NCBI GenBank assembly: GCA_039182435.1
Contig: JBCDCC010000012.1
Location: forward strand, 1-22,566
Direction: 5' to 3'
Length of the DNA stretch: 22,566 bases
From: JBCCKC01 sp039182435
GTDB lineage: Bacteria; Verrucomicrobiota; Verrucomicrobiia; Opitutales; Coraliomargaritaceae
The notes below the pieces were generated by a model, which saw nothing but the letters and a program-made list of their open reading frames with translations, was not told where the DNA came from and did no database searches. Shown piece after piece: positions 1-7,933 of this stretch. Within the stretch, counting starts at the first letter, position 1, and each line of letters begins with the position of its first letter. Both the position numbers and the translations under genes were made by a program.

Positions 1-1
1 C

Positions 2-271
2 ACCTGCACCAAAAGCGGCTACGGCGGCTACCTCCTCATTGAGCAGATGGACGACCCGTCCACCATCCGCACCGAACACATCAAGCTGAAACGCTTCGAT
101 ACCCAATTCACATCAAAAGAGATCAGGACTGATATCAATCTTACAAAACTGAAAGATGAAGATGAAGGATTCATGAAAAGGTTATCTTCATACAGAAAGA
201 GCGGATCTCATCTCAGCATAGTCGAATATGTTGTTTCTTGCCAGGTTTCGGCTACATACTTGATAGACTAA
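2..271 (+). CDS. 3' end of an unrecognised gene, cut by the window edge
   Basis: An open frame runs in from the window edge, with its first full codon at base 2, and ends at TAA 269-271. It gives about 89 residues. I do not recognise the family. The first part contains TKSGYGGYLLIEQ, a beta-strand-like Gly/Tyr segment, and the last ~50 residues are charged (KLKDEDEGF, KRLSSYRKS). GC falls from about 62% in bases 1-60 to about 33% in 121-180, so the tail is compositionally unlike everything else here. The tail may be a recent addition or the result of a frameshift into non-coding sequence. An internal ATG at 47 would give only 74 residues and is probably not the true start, because the frame is open upstream of it. 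The gene converges on the 8-oxoguanine deaminase gene, with 3 bases between stop codons. Confidence 0.5.
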   Translation, partial: TCTKSGYGGYLLIEQMDDPSTIRTEHIKLKRFDTQFTSKEIRTDINLTKLKDEDEGFMKRLSSYRKSGSHLSIVEYVVSCQVSATYLID

Positions 272-277
272 CTATCA
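261..277. terminator. Small hairpin spanning both convergent stop codons
   Basis: TGATAG (261-266), a five-base loop ACTAA, then CTATCA (272-277) form a 6-bp stem. It contains or touches the stop codons of both convergent genes (269-271 on plus, 275-277 on minus). There is no T-run on either side and the stem is AT-rich, so it is a weak candidate for a bidirectional terminator. It could be chance. Confidence 0.2.
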
Positions 278-1636
278 TACCGACGCATGGATCACATCCG
301 CTCGGACTTGATGCGTCTGCATCAGTTCCGCTAGATCGCAGTCTACAATTGCGCCATCTTTTACTCTCACATTACCGCCGACCACAAGGTCACTGACTTG
401 GCGGGCGTAGCAGATTAGGAGCGCATCAACCGGATTTTCACAGCCGTTGGCGTAAAGATCTTCAACTGGGAAACAGGCGAGGTCGCCGCAGTAGCCTTCA
501 GCGATACGGCCTAGATCGGAGCGGCCCATCAGCTCGGCGGCCCGCCAGGTGCCGACTTCGAGCGCGTCCATGACCGACATCGCCTCCGCGCCGTAACGCA
601 CCCGAGCCAGATAGAGCGCTTGCCGGAGCTCGCCGAGAATGTGACCGGAATCGTTGGAAGCACTCCCATCCACCGCGATCCCGACTTTGATCCCGCGCTC
701 GATCAATTCCGGCACCCGGCAGATCCCGGAGCCGAGGCGCATATTCGCATTCGGACAGTGCGCCACACCGACACCGAGCTCTTTCATCCTTTCCAGCTCT
801 GTATCCTGAAAGTGGATACCATGCGCCAACCAAGTGCGATCGTAGTCCCAGCCGCAATCGAGTAAATACTCCAGCGGGCGGCGACCAAACTTCTCGATTG
901 AAAATTCGTTTTCTGCCTCAGTCTCGCCACAGTGCGTGTGCAGGCCGACTTGATATTTTTTAGCAAGGGCGGCACTGGCCTTGAGTAAACTCTCGGTGCA
1001 GGATGTCGCTGCGCAGGGAGAGACGATGATCTGCCGCCAACTGCCGTGATCCGCGCTGTGATATTTTTGAATTAATCGCTCCGTATCGGCGAGAATCACA
1101 TCCTCTTCTTGCAGCGCCCAATCCGAGATCAGGTAGGACTCCACATTCATCGAGCCTCGGCTGGCGTGAAAACGCACGCCCATCTCCGCGGCGGCTCCGA
1201 ATTGCGCATCAATCATATCGACTGCACCGTCGGGAAAGACGTAGTGATGGTCCGCCACCGTGGTCGCCCCACTCAGCATGAGTTCCGCCAAGCCAAGCTT
1301 GGTGCAAAGCGCTAGATCATCCTCTCGAAAGTCCTTCCAGAGCTTGTTCATATGCGAGAGCCACGGCAGCAGCGGAAGGTTATTCCCCGGCGTGTAGGCC
1401 TTCGCCATGTTCTGATAAAGATGGTGGTGCGTATTGACCAAGCCCGGAGTGACGATCTTCCCCGCACCGCTGAGCTTATTGATCGCTTCAGGCAAATCAT
1501 TCGGCAAAGCGCCCACACCGACCGCCCGGATCGTGCCGTCTTCAATCCAAACCCACGCATCGCGCAGCACCCGACGGTCGGTATCCAGCGTCACCAGAAA
1601 GCTGATACTATGAATCAGAAGGGAAGAATCGATCAT
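275..1636 (-). CDS. 8-oxoguanine deaminase-like amidohydrolase
   Basis: A 453-residue cytoplasmic zinc amidohydrolase of the 8-oxoguanine deaminase type (8-oxoguanine to urate and ammonia). The TIM-barrel metal and catalytic residues are visible: NTHHHLYQN at 68-76 (HxH = H70/H72), HTHCGE at 233-238, AHGIHF at 271-276 and AVDGSASND at 321-329. SRGSM at 159-163 and ISFLVTLD near the N terminus are typical of the 8-oxoguanine deaminase branch as I know it. HTHCGE carries Cys where Leu is usual. It is the last gene of the purine operon, after a 79-base gap, and delivers urate to the same pool that puuD uses. The start is ATG at 1636 with no clear Shine-Dalgarno. A related deaminase such as a hydroxytriazine or guanine-type enzyme is the main alternative; the neighbours favour a purine substrate. 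Confidence 0.8.
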   Translation of the reverse strand: MIDSSLLIHSISFLVTLDTDRRVLRDAWVWIEDGTIRAVGVGALPNDLPEAINKLSGAGKIVTPGLVNTHHHLYQNMAKAYTPGNNLPLLPWLSHMNKLWKDFREDDLALCTKLGLAELMLSGATTVADHHYVFPDGAVDMIDAQFGAAAEMGVRFHASRGSMNVESYLISDWALQEEDVILADTERLIQKYHSADHGSWRQIIVSPCAATSCTESLLKASAALAKKYQVGLHTHCGETEAENEFSIEKFGRRPLEYLLDCGWDYDRTWLAHGIHFQDTELERMKELGVGVAHCPNANMRLGSGICRVPELIERGIKVGIAVDGSASNDSGHILGELRQALYLARVRYGAEAMSVMDALEVGTWRAAELMGRSDLGRIAEGYCGDLACFPVEDLYANGCENPVDALLICYARQVSDLVVGGNVRVKDGAIVDCDLAELMQTHQVRADVIHASV

Positions 1637-1657
1637 CTAAAAAAATTTGGTGAAACG

Positions 1658-1712
1658 CAGGTTTTTGTCTGAGTTTTCTTTATCTGCGAGAACCTGCGCT
1701 AATCTGTGGCTA
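1658..1712. repeat. Intergenic inverted repeat with ATCTGNG-type units
   Basis: In the gap between pucG and the 8-oxoguanine deaminase gene, CGCAGGTT and AACCTGCG form a perfect 8-bp inverted repeat around a loop of about 30 bases. The right half is built of three ~10-base imperfect units: ATCTGCGAGA, ACCTGCGCTA and ATCTGTGGCTA (about 1682-1712). From memory, similar 'AATCTGTG/AATCTGCG' intergenic palindromes recur in many genomes of this kind of bacterium, so this is probably a REP-like dispersed element. Only one copy lies in the window, so dispersal is not shown here. It could lower expression of the last operon gene by partial termination. Confidence 0.45.
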
Positions 1713-1715
1713 AAA

Positions 1716-2960
1716 CTATTTGCCTGCCTCTCGGTAAACAGCGAGCGCCGCCACTGCCGCATCCTCTTCCGGGAGTCGCATCCCATGCATGCGTAGCACG
1801 GAACTCAGCGAAGAAAGCGTGCGGAGAATCGCGTCCTTTCGGGCGTTATAGCCCATGGCACCGATCCGCCAAATTTTACCGTGTAGGGGACCAAAGGAAG
1901 TGCCGATCTCGACGCCGAAATCCTGCAACATCACATTGCGCACCGCCTCGCCATCCGAAATCTCCTCCGGGATGTAAACGCCGGTCACATTCGTCATTTT
2001 GTAGTCCTGATTCCCGAAGAGCTTCAGTCCCATCGCAGTCAAACCAGCCACCATTGCCTTGCTCGCGAGTGCATGGCGATCGAGCGTATTTTGCAGGCCC
2101 TCCTCAAGAACGCAGCGGGCACACTCACGGGCGCAGTAAAGCATACTCGTAGCCTCGGTATGGTGGTTCAGGCGCTGCGGGCTCCAGTAGGCCATGATCA
2201 TGGCGAGGTCGAAATAGTTGGAAGGGATGCGTGACCCTTTGCCCGGCACAAAACCAGGAGGCTCGATCCCCTTCTCCACATGCCAGCGATCCTTGATCAA
2301 AGCGGCAACCTCATCACTGATCGTAATCGGCGCAGAGCCAGAAGGCCCACCGAGACACTTTTGAAGACCCACCGTGCAGACGTCGATTTGCCACTCATCA
2401 ATCGGCAACGCATTGCCAACCAAGGAAGCCGTCGCATCGACATAACTAAAGACGCCACGCTCACGGCAGAGTTTACCGATTTGATCGAGCGGTTGGTTCA
2501 TCGTCGTAGAGGTGTCGCCCTGACAAATCGCCAGCACCTTCGGCTGATACGTATCCAGCGCCTCTGCAATTTCCTCCGGGCTAAAGACCTCGCCCCACTC
2601 TTTATGAATCGGGATCACCTCGGCACCGACCCGCTCGGTGATCTCGGTCAAAAGATGCCCAAAGCGGCCGAAAACCGCCACAACCACTTTGTCTCCCGGC
2701 TCCAGCATGGAAAGAAGCGCCGCCTCAATCGCAGAGCGACTCGTGCCATCGATGAGGAAGGTCCAATGGTTCTTCGTCACAAAGATCTCGCGGTAGAGCG
2801 CCATGACCTCGGTCATGTAGTCGGTCATCGCCGGATCATACTGACCGAGCAAGTCAGCGCTCATCGCACGCTGCACGCGCGGGTCCGCATTCACAGGCCC
2901 CGGCCCCATCATCAGACGAGGAGGCGGGTTAATTTGTTTTAAGAGATTTGGGACTTCCAT
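1716..2960 (-). CDS. pucG: (S)-ureidoglycine-glyoxylate aminotransferase, PucG-like
   Basis: A 414-residue class-V (fold type I) PLP aminotransferase. PucG-type enzymes move the amino group of ureidoglycine to glyoxylate, giving oxalurate and glycine in the branch after allantoate. The N-terminal MGPGPVNADPRVQRAMS at 18-34 is close to the PucG signature. GQYDP at 39-43 holds the Gln I associate with ureidoglycine enzymes. The cofactor residues are D175 (YVDATAS) and K201 (GLQKCLGGPSG). PSNYFDL at 246-252 and WRIGAMGYNA near the C terminus also fit. The close relatives serine- and alanine-glyoxylate aminotransferase cannot be fully excluded, but placement directly after puuD in an xdh operon favours ureidoglycine. 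It lies 11 bases downstream of puuD, with no Shine-Dalgarno before its ATG. Confidence 0.85.
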   Translation of the reverse strand: MEVPNLLKQINPPPRLMMGPGPVNADPRVQRAMSADLLGQYDPAMTDYMTEVMALYREIFVTKNHWTFLIDGTSRSAIEAALLSMLEPGDKVVVAVFGRFGHLLTEITERVGAEVIPIHKEWGEVFSPEEIAEALDTYQPKVLAICQGDTSTTMNQPLDQIGKLCRERGVFSYVDATASLVGNALPIDEWQIDVCTVGLQKCLGGPSGSAPITISDEVAALIKDRWHVEKGIEPPGFVPGKGSRIPSNYFDLAMIMAYWSPQRLNHHTEATSMLYCARECARCVLEEGLQNTLDRHALASKAMVAGLTAMGLKLFGNQDYKMTNVTGVYIPEEISDGEAVRNVMLQDFGVEIGTSFGPLHGKIWRIGAMGYNARKDAILRTLSSLSSVLRMHGMRLPEEDAAVAALAVYREAGK

Positions 2961-2971
2961 AAATAAATAAG

Positions 2972-4192
2972 CTAAGGATTGCTAATTGCTTTGATATATT
3001 CAACCAGTTGGCTCACTTCCTCATCGCTGAGCACGCCTTCGAAGCCCGGCATCGCCGGGGCGAAACCTTCGACGACCTTCGCGTTTGAGTAGAGTATCGA
3101 CTCGGTCAGATACGCCTCGTCCGCCACAACTTTCTCGCCACCGACCAAGGCCCGCTCGCGGCCGTAGAGCCCATGCACACTCGGCGCGATGCTCGAAGCC
3201 ACCGGCTGGTGGCAGGCAATGCAGCCCTTGGTCGCAAAGACCTGCTGCCCGAGCGCCGCTTCTGCACTGAGCGGCGGCCCCGACGACGGCGGCGCCGGCA
3301 AGGCCTTCACCGCAACCACACCAAAGACAGCCATCGTAAAGATCGTAATCGAGACATAGAGCCACTCGCTGAAGCTCTGATACAAGTTCATCATCCACTT
3401 GATGAGGACCAGCCCGACAATGATGATGCACATAATGATCAAATTATGATCATCCCCATAGGTCACCGGGGCGTGTGAACTCAGCATCAAAAAGATCACC
3501 GGAAAAGTCACATAGTGATTCATCATCGAGCGAAGCTTCGCTTGCCGCCCATACTCAAGATTATGCGGCTTCCCTGAGGCCAACTCGGCCATGAACTTTT
3601 TCTGGTTCGGGATGATCCGTAGAAAGACATTCGCCGTCATCGTTGTCGCGAGCATCGCACCCAGCTGGAGATACACAAAGCGGCCGTTAAAAAACCCGTT
3701 GATCCAATTCGCATAGATCAAAAATGCCGTCGCCAGCACCGCCACCGCCGCCGCTGGATATTTCTTAAGTGGACTCTGCCAAACCTGATCGTAGAGCACC
3801 CAGCCTAAAATAATTGAGACCAGACTAATCAGTGAGGCCTGCCAGGCCAGCATGTCGGTCTTCGATGGATCGAGCAGCAGCGTGCCACTACGCGTGTAGA
3901 AAGTCGTGACCAGCAAGGTGAACCCACTCAACCAGGTCGTGTAAGACTGCCATTTAAACTCATGCAGCGGCTTCGGTAAATTCGTCGGGTCGAGCACGCG
4001 CTTCTGCAGATAAAAGACGCCACCCCCGTGGAGCATATTCATGTGACCGAGCGATTGCTTATCCTTCGCGTCCTTGATCAGATTTTGCTCCATCCAGACA
4101 AAGAGCAAGGAGTCCCCGATCCACATGATGGCGGCCACCACGTGCACAAATCGAAAGACGACGTTGAAAAAATCTACGAACTCGGGACTCAT
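2972..4192 (-). CDS. puuD: Membrane urate oxidase with C-terminal cytochrome c (PuuD)
   Basis: A 406-residue inner-membrane protein of the PuuD/Urate_ox_N (DUF989) type. It oxidises urate to 5-hydroxyisourate and passes electrons to the respiratory chain, so it makes no hydrogen peroxide. The N-terminal part (about 1-298) has roughly eight hydrophobic helices. It includes FFNVVFRFVHVVAAIMWIGD at 8-27 and the family motif HGGGVFYLQKR at 55-65. After a Pro-rich linker (about 299-308) comes a class I cytochrome c domain with the haem site CIACH at 324-328 and a likely axial Met at 381 (FAPAMPGF). This domain should face the periplasm. The start is ATG at 4192, preceded on the minus strand by CAGGATA, one of the few Shine-Dalgarno-like leaders in the window. 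It follows xdhB by 17 bases, matching the step after xanthine oxidation. Confidence 0.92.
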   Translation of the reverse strand: MSPEFVDFFNVVFRFVHVVAAIMWIGDSLLFVWMEQNLIKDAKDKQSLGHMNMLHGGGVFYLQKRVLDPTNLPKPLHEFKWQSYTTWLSGFTLLVTTFYTRSGTLLLDPSKTDMLAWQASLISLVSIILGWVLYDQVWQSPLKKYPAAAVAVLATAFLIYANWINGFFNGRFVYLQLGAMLATTMTANVFLRIIPNQKKFMAELASGKPHNLEYGRQAKLRSMMNHYVTFPVIFLMLSSHAPVTYGDDHNLIIMCIIIVGLVLIKWMMNLYQSFSEWLYVSITIFTMAVFGVVAVKALPAPPSSGPPLSAEAALGQQVFATKGCIACHQPVASSIAPSVHGLYGRERALVGGEKVVADEAYLTESILYSNAKVVEGFAPAMPGFEGVLSDEEVSQLVEYIKAISNP

Positions 4193-4199
4193 TATCCTG
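4193..4199 (-). promoter_or_regulatory. Shine-Dalgarno-like leader of puuD
   Basis: On the minus strand the seven bases before the puuD ATG read CAGGATA, placing AGGA three bases from the start codon. Most other starts in the window lack such a match, so this one supports the chosen start. Confidence 0.45.
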
Positions 4200-4209
4200 T
4201 TAGCTATGT

Positions 4210-6498
4210 CTACGTTACCAGCTCCGGCTGGGCAGACGCAGCGACAAAATCAGGATAAAGACTGAGCAGGACCCGTTCCGGTGTCATCGGGCAGCGAATC
4301 TCATCTTCCTCAAGCGGACGAAAAGCCTCCACCGCCCGGCGGATCGCAAAATAAGCGGCAATGCCATACATGAACGGCGGCTCGCCCACAGCTTTGCTAC
4401 CCAAAGGCCCTCCGGGGTTATCCACATTCTCAAGGAGTTTGAGCTCCATTTCATCCGGCATGAACTCCGCATCCGGTGCCTTATAAGTCGAAAGCGCATG
4501 CGAAGTCAGGCGGCCGTCATCATTGAAAGCGAGCTCCTCCAGTGTGACCCAGCCGATGCCCTGCGCGAGCCCGCCCTCGATCTGACCACGGTCCACCGTA
4601 GGTATGATCGTGCGCCCCAAGTCGTGCACGATCCGCGTCGCATCCAGCTTATAGGTGCCACGAAGGCAATCGACCGTCGATTCAACAAGACAAGTGCCGA
4701 AGGTGTAATAATGGAAGGGCTTCCCAAAGCCAGCCACCGGATCGTAGTGAATATCAGGCGGTGTGTAAAAGCCATGCGCCATCAATTGAACCCGAGCAAA
4801 ATAAGTCTTCAACACCAGCGCTTCCCAAGTCAACTCAGTCGGCTCTCCCAAGCGCTGAACGACGCCATCGACGACCTTCAACTCCTCCGGCGGACATTCT
4901 AGAGTTTCCCCAGCTACTTTCATCATCCCTTCGAGAATCTCCCGGCAAGCGATAATCGTGGCGTTTCCGTTCAGGTCCGAGGTCGCACTCGCCGCACTCG
5001 GCGAAATGTTGGCGATGCGAGAAGTATTCGTGCTATTCGATTTTACCCGATCCGGTGAGATACCGAAGGTCCGAGATGCAATCGCGATCATATTCGAGCT
5101 AATCCCCTGCCCCATTTCGATACCTCCCGTCGTCACCGCGACCGAGCCATCGGTATACACATGCACGAGGCTACTTCCCTGATTCAAAAAAGTCTTCGTA
5201 AAGCTGATTCCGAAACAGACCGGCATCAACGCAAAGCCCTTCTTCACAAACTTGTTCTCTGCATTAAAGGCCTCGATTCGCGAGCGCAGGCCCTCCACGT
5301 CAAAGTCCTCCATCGCTTCATCCCAAGTGCGCTGCATATTGGAGTCTTCAACCTCCTGTCCATAGTGAAACACATAGCCATCTGAGATCAGATTTCGCGA
5401 CTGTATCCAGTCAGCAGATACACTCATAGCCGCAGCCGCCTGTTCAATCGCCACTTCCATCGGGAACATCCCCTGCGGGCCACCGAAGCCTCGGTAAGCG
5501 GTATTCGGCACTAGATTCGTCCGGCAAGCTGCGGCTCGGATCTTCACATTCGGGATCGCATAGGCGTTCGTCGAGTGCAGCACGGTCCGCTCAAGAACCG
5601 GAGCTGAAAGGTCCATAAAAGCTCCCGAGTTTTGAAAATGATGCACCTCAAAAGCAAGGATCTTACCCTCTGCATCGAGACCGATCTTGAAATCCTGTTT
5701 GTAGGGGTGGCGCTTTCCCGTCATCCTCATGTCGTCCACTCGATTAAGGACAATCTGCACCGGACGATTCAACAGGCGAGCCGCCATCGAGACCATGCAG
5801 GCCCAATGCGTCGCCTGATCTTCCTTACCACCAAAGCCGCCGCCGAGGCGCTTCACATCGACCTCCACCTTGTGCATCGGCACTCCCAAAACACTCGCAA
5901 TGAACTTCTGCGTCGCCGACGGACTCTGGGTCGAAGACGTCACATACATCTGCCCATCTTCCCTCGGAATCGCCCGTGCTCGATTTGTCTCTAGATAGAG
6001 GTGCTCCTGCCCGGCAAGGTCGATTTTACCTTCGGTGATCGTCGTGCACTGATCCCAGACGCTTTCGACATCGCCCTTCTCGAAAATGCGTGTCTCCTGC
6101 AAGAGCTCGTTCTTGGCGAAAGCCTCTCGGGGACAAGTAATCACCGGAAGATCCTCAATCGTGACCGAGCAGGCTTTCACCCCCTTGCGAGCAATCTCGT
6201 AAGACTCCGCAACAACCAGCGCAAGCGGGTGCCCCTGATACATCACTTCATCATGGGCAAAGAGGGGCTCATCCTGAATGACCGCACCCAACATCTTACA
6301 ACCGGGAATATCATCAAAGGTATAAACCGCATGCACGCCTTCAATCGCGCGGACTGCTTCTAAATCGAGCGCCAAGACTTTGCCGTGCGCCGACGGCGAA
6401 CCAAAAACTGCGGCGTGTAATAAACCAGCTGGCGGGGCAACGTCATCGACGTATTCAGATTTCCCCGACACATGTAACTCACTGTCACAATGCCGCAT
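4210..6498 (-). CDS. xdhB: Xanthine dehydrogenase molybdopterin subunit XdhB
   Basis: A 762-residue molybdenum hydroxylase large subunit, about the length of Rhodobacter capsulatus XdhB. It hydroxylates hypoxanthine to xanthine and xanthine to urate. The order is an N-terminal a/b hammerhead domain (about 8-120), then two molybdopterin-binding domains. Residues equivalent to the catalytic set of bovine enzyme are all visible: Q191 (STQSPSATQ), E226 (GGGFGGKE, 219-226), R336 (YRGFGGPQG, 335-343) and the base E706 (GEPPF, 705-709). GGIEMGQG at 458-465 and SPSAASATSDLNG also match. This argues for a true xanthine dehydrogenase rather than an aldehyde- or CO-oxidising relative. Its start overlaps the end of xdhA by 14 bases, so the two are probably translationally coupled, and it works as a complex with XdhA. 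Confidence 0.95.
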   Translation of the reverse strand: MRHCDSELHVSGKSEYVDDVAPPAGLLHAAVFGSPSAHGKVLALDLEAVRAIEGVHAVYTFDDIPGCKMLGAVIQDEPLFAHDEVMYQGHPLALVVAESYEIARKGVKACSVTIEDLPVITCPREAFAKNELLQETRIFEKGDVESVWDQCTTITEGKIDLAGQEHLYLETNRARAIPREDGQMYVTSSTQSPSATQKFIASVLGVPMHKVEVDVKRLGGGFGGKEDQATHWACMVSMAARLLNRPVQIVLNRVDDMRMTGKRHPYKQDFKIGLDAEGKILAFEVHHFQNSGAFMDLSAPVLERTVLHSTNAYAIPNVKIRAAACRTNLVPNTAYRGFGGPQGMFPMEVAIEQAAAAMSVSADWIQSRNLISDGYVFHYGQEVEDSNMQRTWDEAMEDFDVEGLRSRIEAFNAENKFVKKGFALMPVCFGISFTKTFLNQGSSLVHVYTDGSVAVTTGGIEMGQGISSNMIAIASRTFGISPDRVKSNSTNTSRIANISPSAASATSDLNGNATIIACREILEGMMKVAGETLECPPEELKVVDGVVQRLGEPTELTWEALVLKTYFARVQLMAHGFYTPPDIHYDPVAGFGKPFHYYTFGTCLVESTVDCLRGTYKLDATRIVHDLGRTIIPTVDRGQIEGGLAQGIGWVTLEELAFNDDGRLTSHALSTYKAPDAEFMPDEMELKLLENVDNPGGPLGSKAVGEPPFMYGIAAYFAIRRAVEAFRPLEEDEIRCPMTPERVLLSLYPDFVAASAQPELVT

Positions 6499-7933
6499 AA
6501 ACCTCCTCCAGATCCATTACTCCCGCAGAGAATTTTTCAAAGTGCGCAAGAATCAACTGGCGCGCGAGCAGCTTCTTATACCTCGCACTCCCACGCACAT
6601 CACTAATCGGCTCAAATTCGGTCAGCGCGATCTGCAACATCTCCGCAACTACCTTCGCAGTGATGGATTTTCCGCTCAAGAAGGCACTGGCTTTCTCCAG
6701 ATAAAGCGGCGTCGCTGCCACGCCCCCCAAAGCCAAATGCGCCTCGCTCACAATCGCTCCATCCATCCGAAGCTTGATCGCTGAATTGACTGTAGCGATG
6801 TCCAGCCAAGCACGCTTCGAAACCTTTTCCCAATTTGTGAAAGAGCTCTCAGCCAGTGCTGGAAAACGAAGGGTCGCGACTACCTCGTCGGGCTCCTTAC
6901 TCAACTGCTTATATCCGAGATAAAAGTCTTTCAGCGGCAGTGTTCGCTCAGTGCCATCTTTGCTCAAAACAAGCTCCGTCTCCAGCGCGAGCAAGAGGCA
7001 GGTCATGTCCGCAATCGGCGACGCGTTAAAAATATTACCGCCCAGAGTCGATCGCGTGCGCACGGGCCAACTCGCAATAAGTAAATTATAATCATAGATC
7101 GCCTCGATTTGCGCACGAATCAGCGGATCATCCGCAAAGTCTTCAAAAGTCATCCGCGCATCGACCACAATCATCTCCTCAACCAACTTCGCCGGAGACA
7201 CCCCTGATTGCGTATTCAATAACTGCACCGGCTGGTCCGGAATCTCTTCACCTCGCTGCACGTAGAGGTCGGTGCCGCCCGCGATAAAAAGTCCTCGAGG
7301 ATCCACTTCAGGCTGAGTGTCACGCGCCGGCACGATCTGAGCCAAGCGCTCGGAGATTGTTAAGAAATACTCAGGCAGCGCCGACGCCTCACAGAGCGCC
7401 TTGATGCGATCTTGATCGACTACTTTCGCCGCAAGCTGGTCCATCACTTTGAGACCGGCTTGCTTAATCGACCGATAGCCTGTGCAACGGCAAAGATTAC
7501 CAGAAATGGCGTAGAGTAAGCCTTCGCGGTCTAGCGGGAGCTTCGGCTCCATAATCCCGGCAGTCATTGCGACGACAAATCCCGGCGTGCAGTAGCCGCA
7601 CTGCGTGCCGCCCGCATCGACCATCGCCGCTTGCACCGGCGAGAGTGCCCCCTTCACCGCCAGACCCTCGACCGTCACAAGATGCTTCCCGTTCAGCTCG
7701 CCCATCGGCAAGAGGCAGGACGTCTCCGGCAAATAAGTAATTCCACCAGATGTATCCGGCTCACCCACTATCACCGTGCAGGCCCCGCAGTCGCCTTCTT
7801 TGCAACCCTCCTTCGTCCCGGTCAGCCGTTTCTCTTTGCGCAAAAAGTCCAGGGCCAACATCCCCGCTGGGACATTTGCGGTCACTTCGGCATCATTAAG
7901 AATAAATCGAATCGTCTGTTGAATGCTTACCAT
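6485..7933 (-). CDS. xdhA: Xanthine dehydrogenase iron-sulfur/FAD subunit XdhA
   Basis: A 482-residue subunit that carries electrons from the molybdenum site to NAD+. The first domain is a plant-type ferredoxin with cysteines C44, C49, C52 and C73 (GCKEGDCGACT at 43-53). The second is the helical [2Fe-2S] domain with C112, C115 (QCGYCTPGF), C148 and C150 (GNLCRCTGYR). The third is a CO-dehydrogenase-type FAD domain with FIAGGTDLY at 216-224 and TLGGNIFNASPIAD at 296-309, followed by a C-terminal FAD-associated domain. Fusion of FeS and FAD parts in one chain next to a separate Mo chain is the R. capsulatus arrangement. The ATG at 7933 overlaps the xdhC stop by 7 bases. Confidence 0.95.
   Translation of the reverse strand: MVSIQQTIRFILNDAEVTANVPAGMLALDFLRKEKRLTGTKEGCKEGDCGACTVIVGEPDTSGGITYLPETSCLLPMGELNGKHLVTVEGLAVKGALSPVQAAMVDAGGTQCGYCTPGFVVAMTAGIMEPKLPLDREGLLYAISGNLCRCTGYRSIKQAGLKVMDQLAAKVVDQDRIKALCEASALPEYFLTISERLAQIVPARDTQPEVDPRGLFIAGGTDLYVQRGEEIPDQPVQLLNTQSGVSPAKLVEEMIVVDARMTFEDFADDPLIRAQIEAIYDYNLLIASWPVRTRSTLGGNIFNASPIADMTCLLLALETELVLSKDGTERTLPLKDFYLGYKQLSKEPDEVVATLRFPALAESSFTNWEKVSKRAWLDIATVNSAIKLRMDGAIVSEAHLALGGVAATPLYLEKASAFLSGKSITAKVVAEMLQIALTEFEPISDVRGSARYKKLLARQLILAHFEKFSAGVMDLEEVYAAL

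Noticed and set aside
2280..2942. Plus-strand 220-codon frame
   Set aside because: Entirely antisense to pucG, with Arg/His-rich low-complexity composition and no recognisable motif.
6485..6498. xdhA/xdhB overlap as a frameshift artefact
   Set aside because: Both proteins are full length with all motifs and proper ends; a short overlap is normal for coupled genes.
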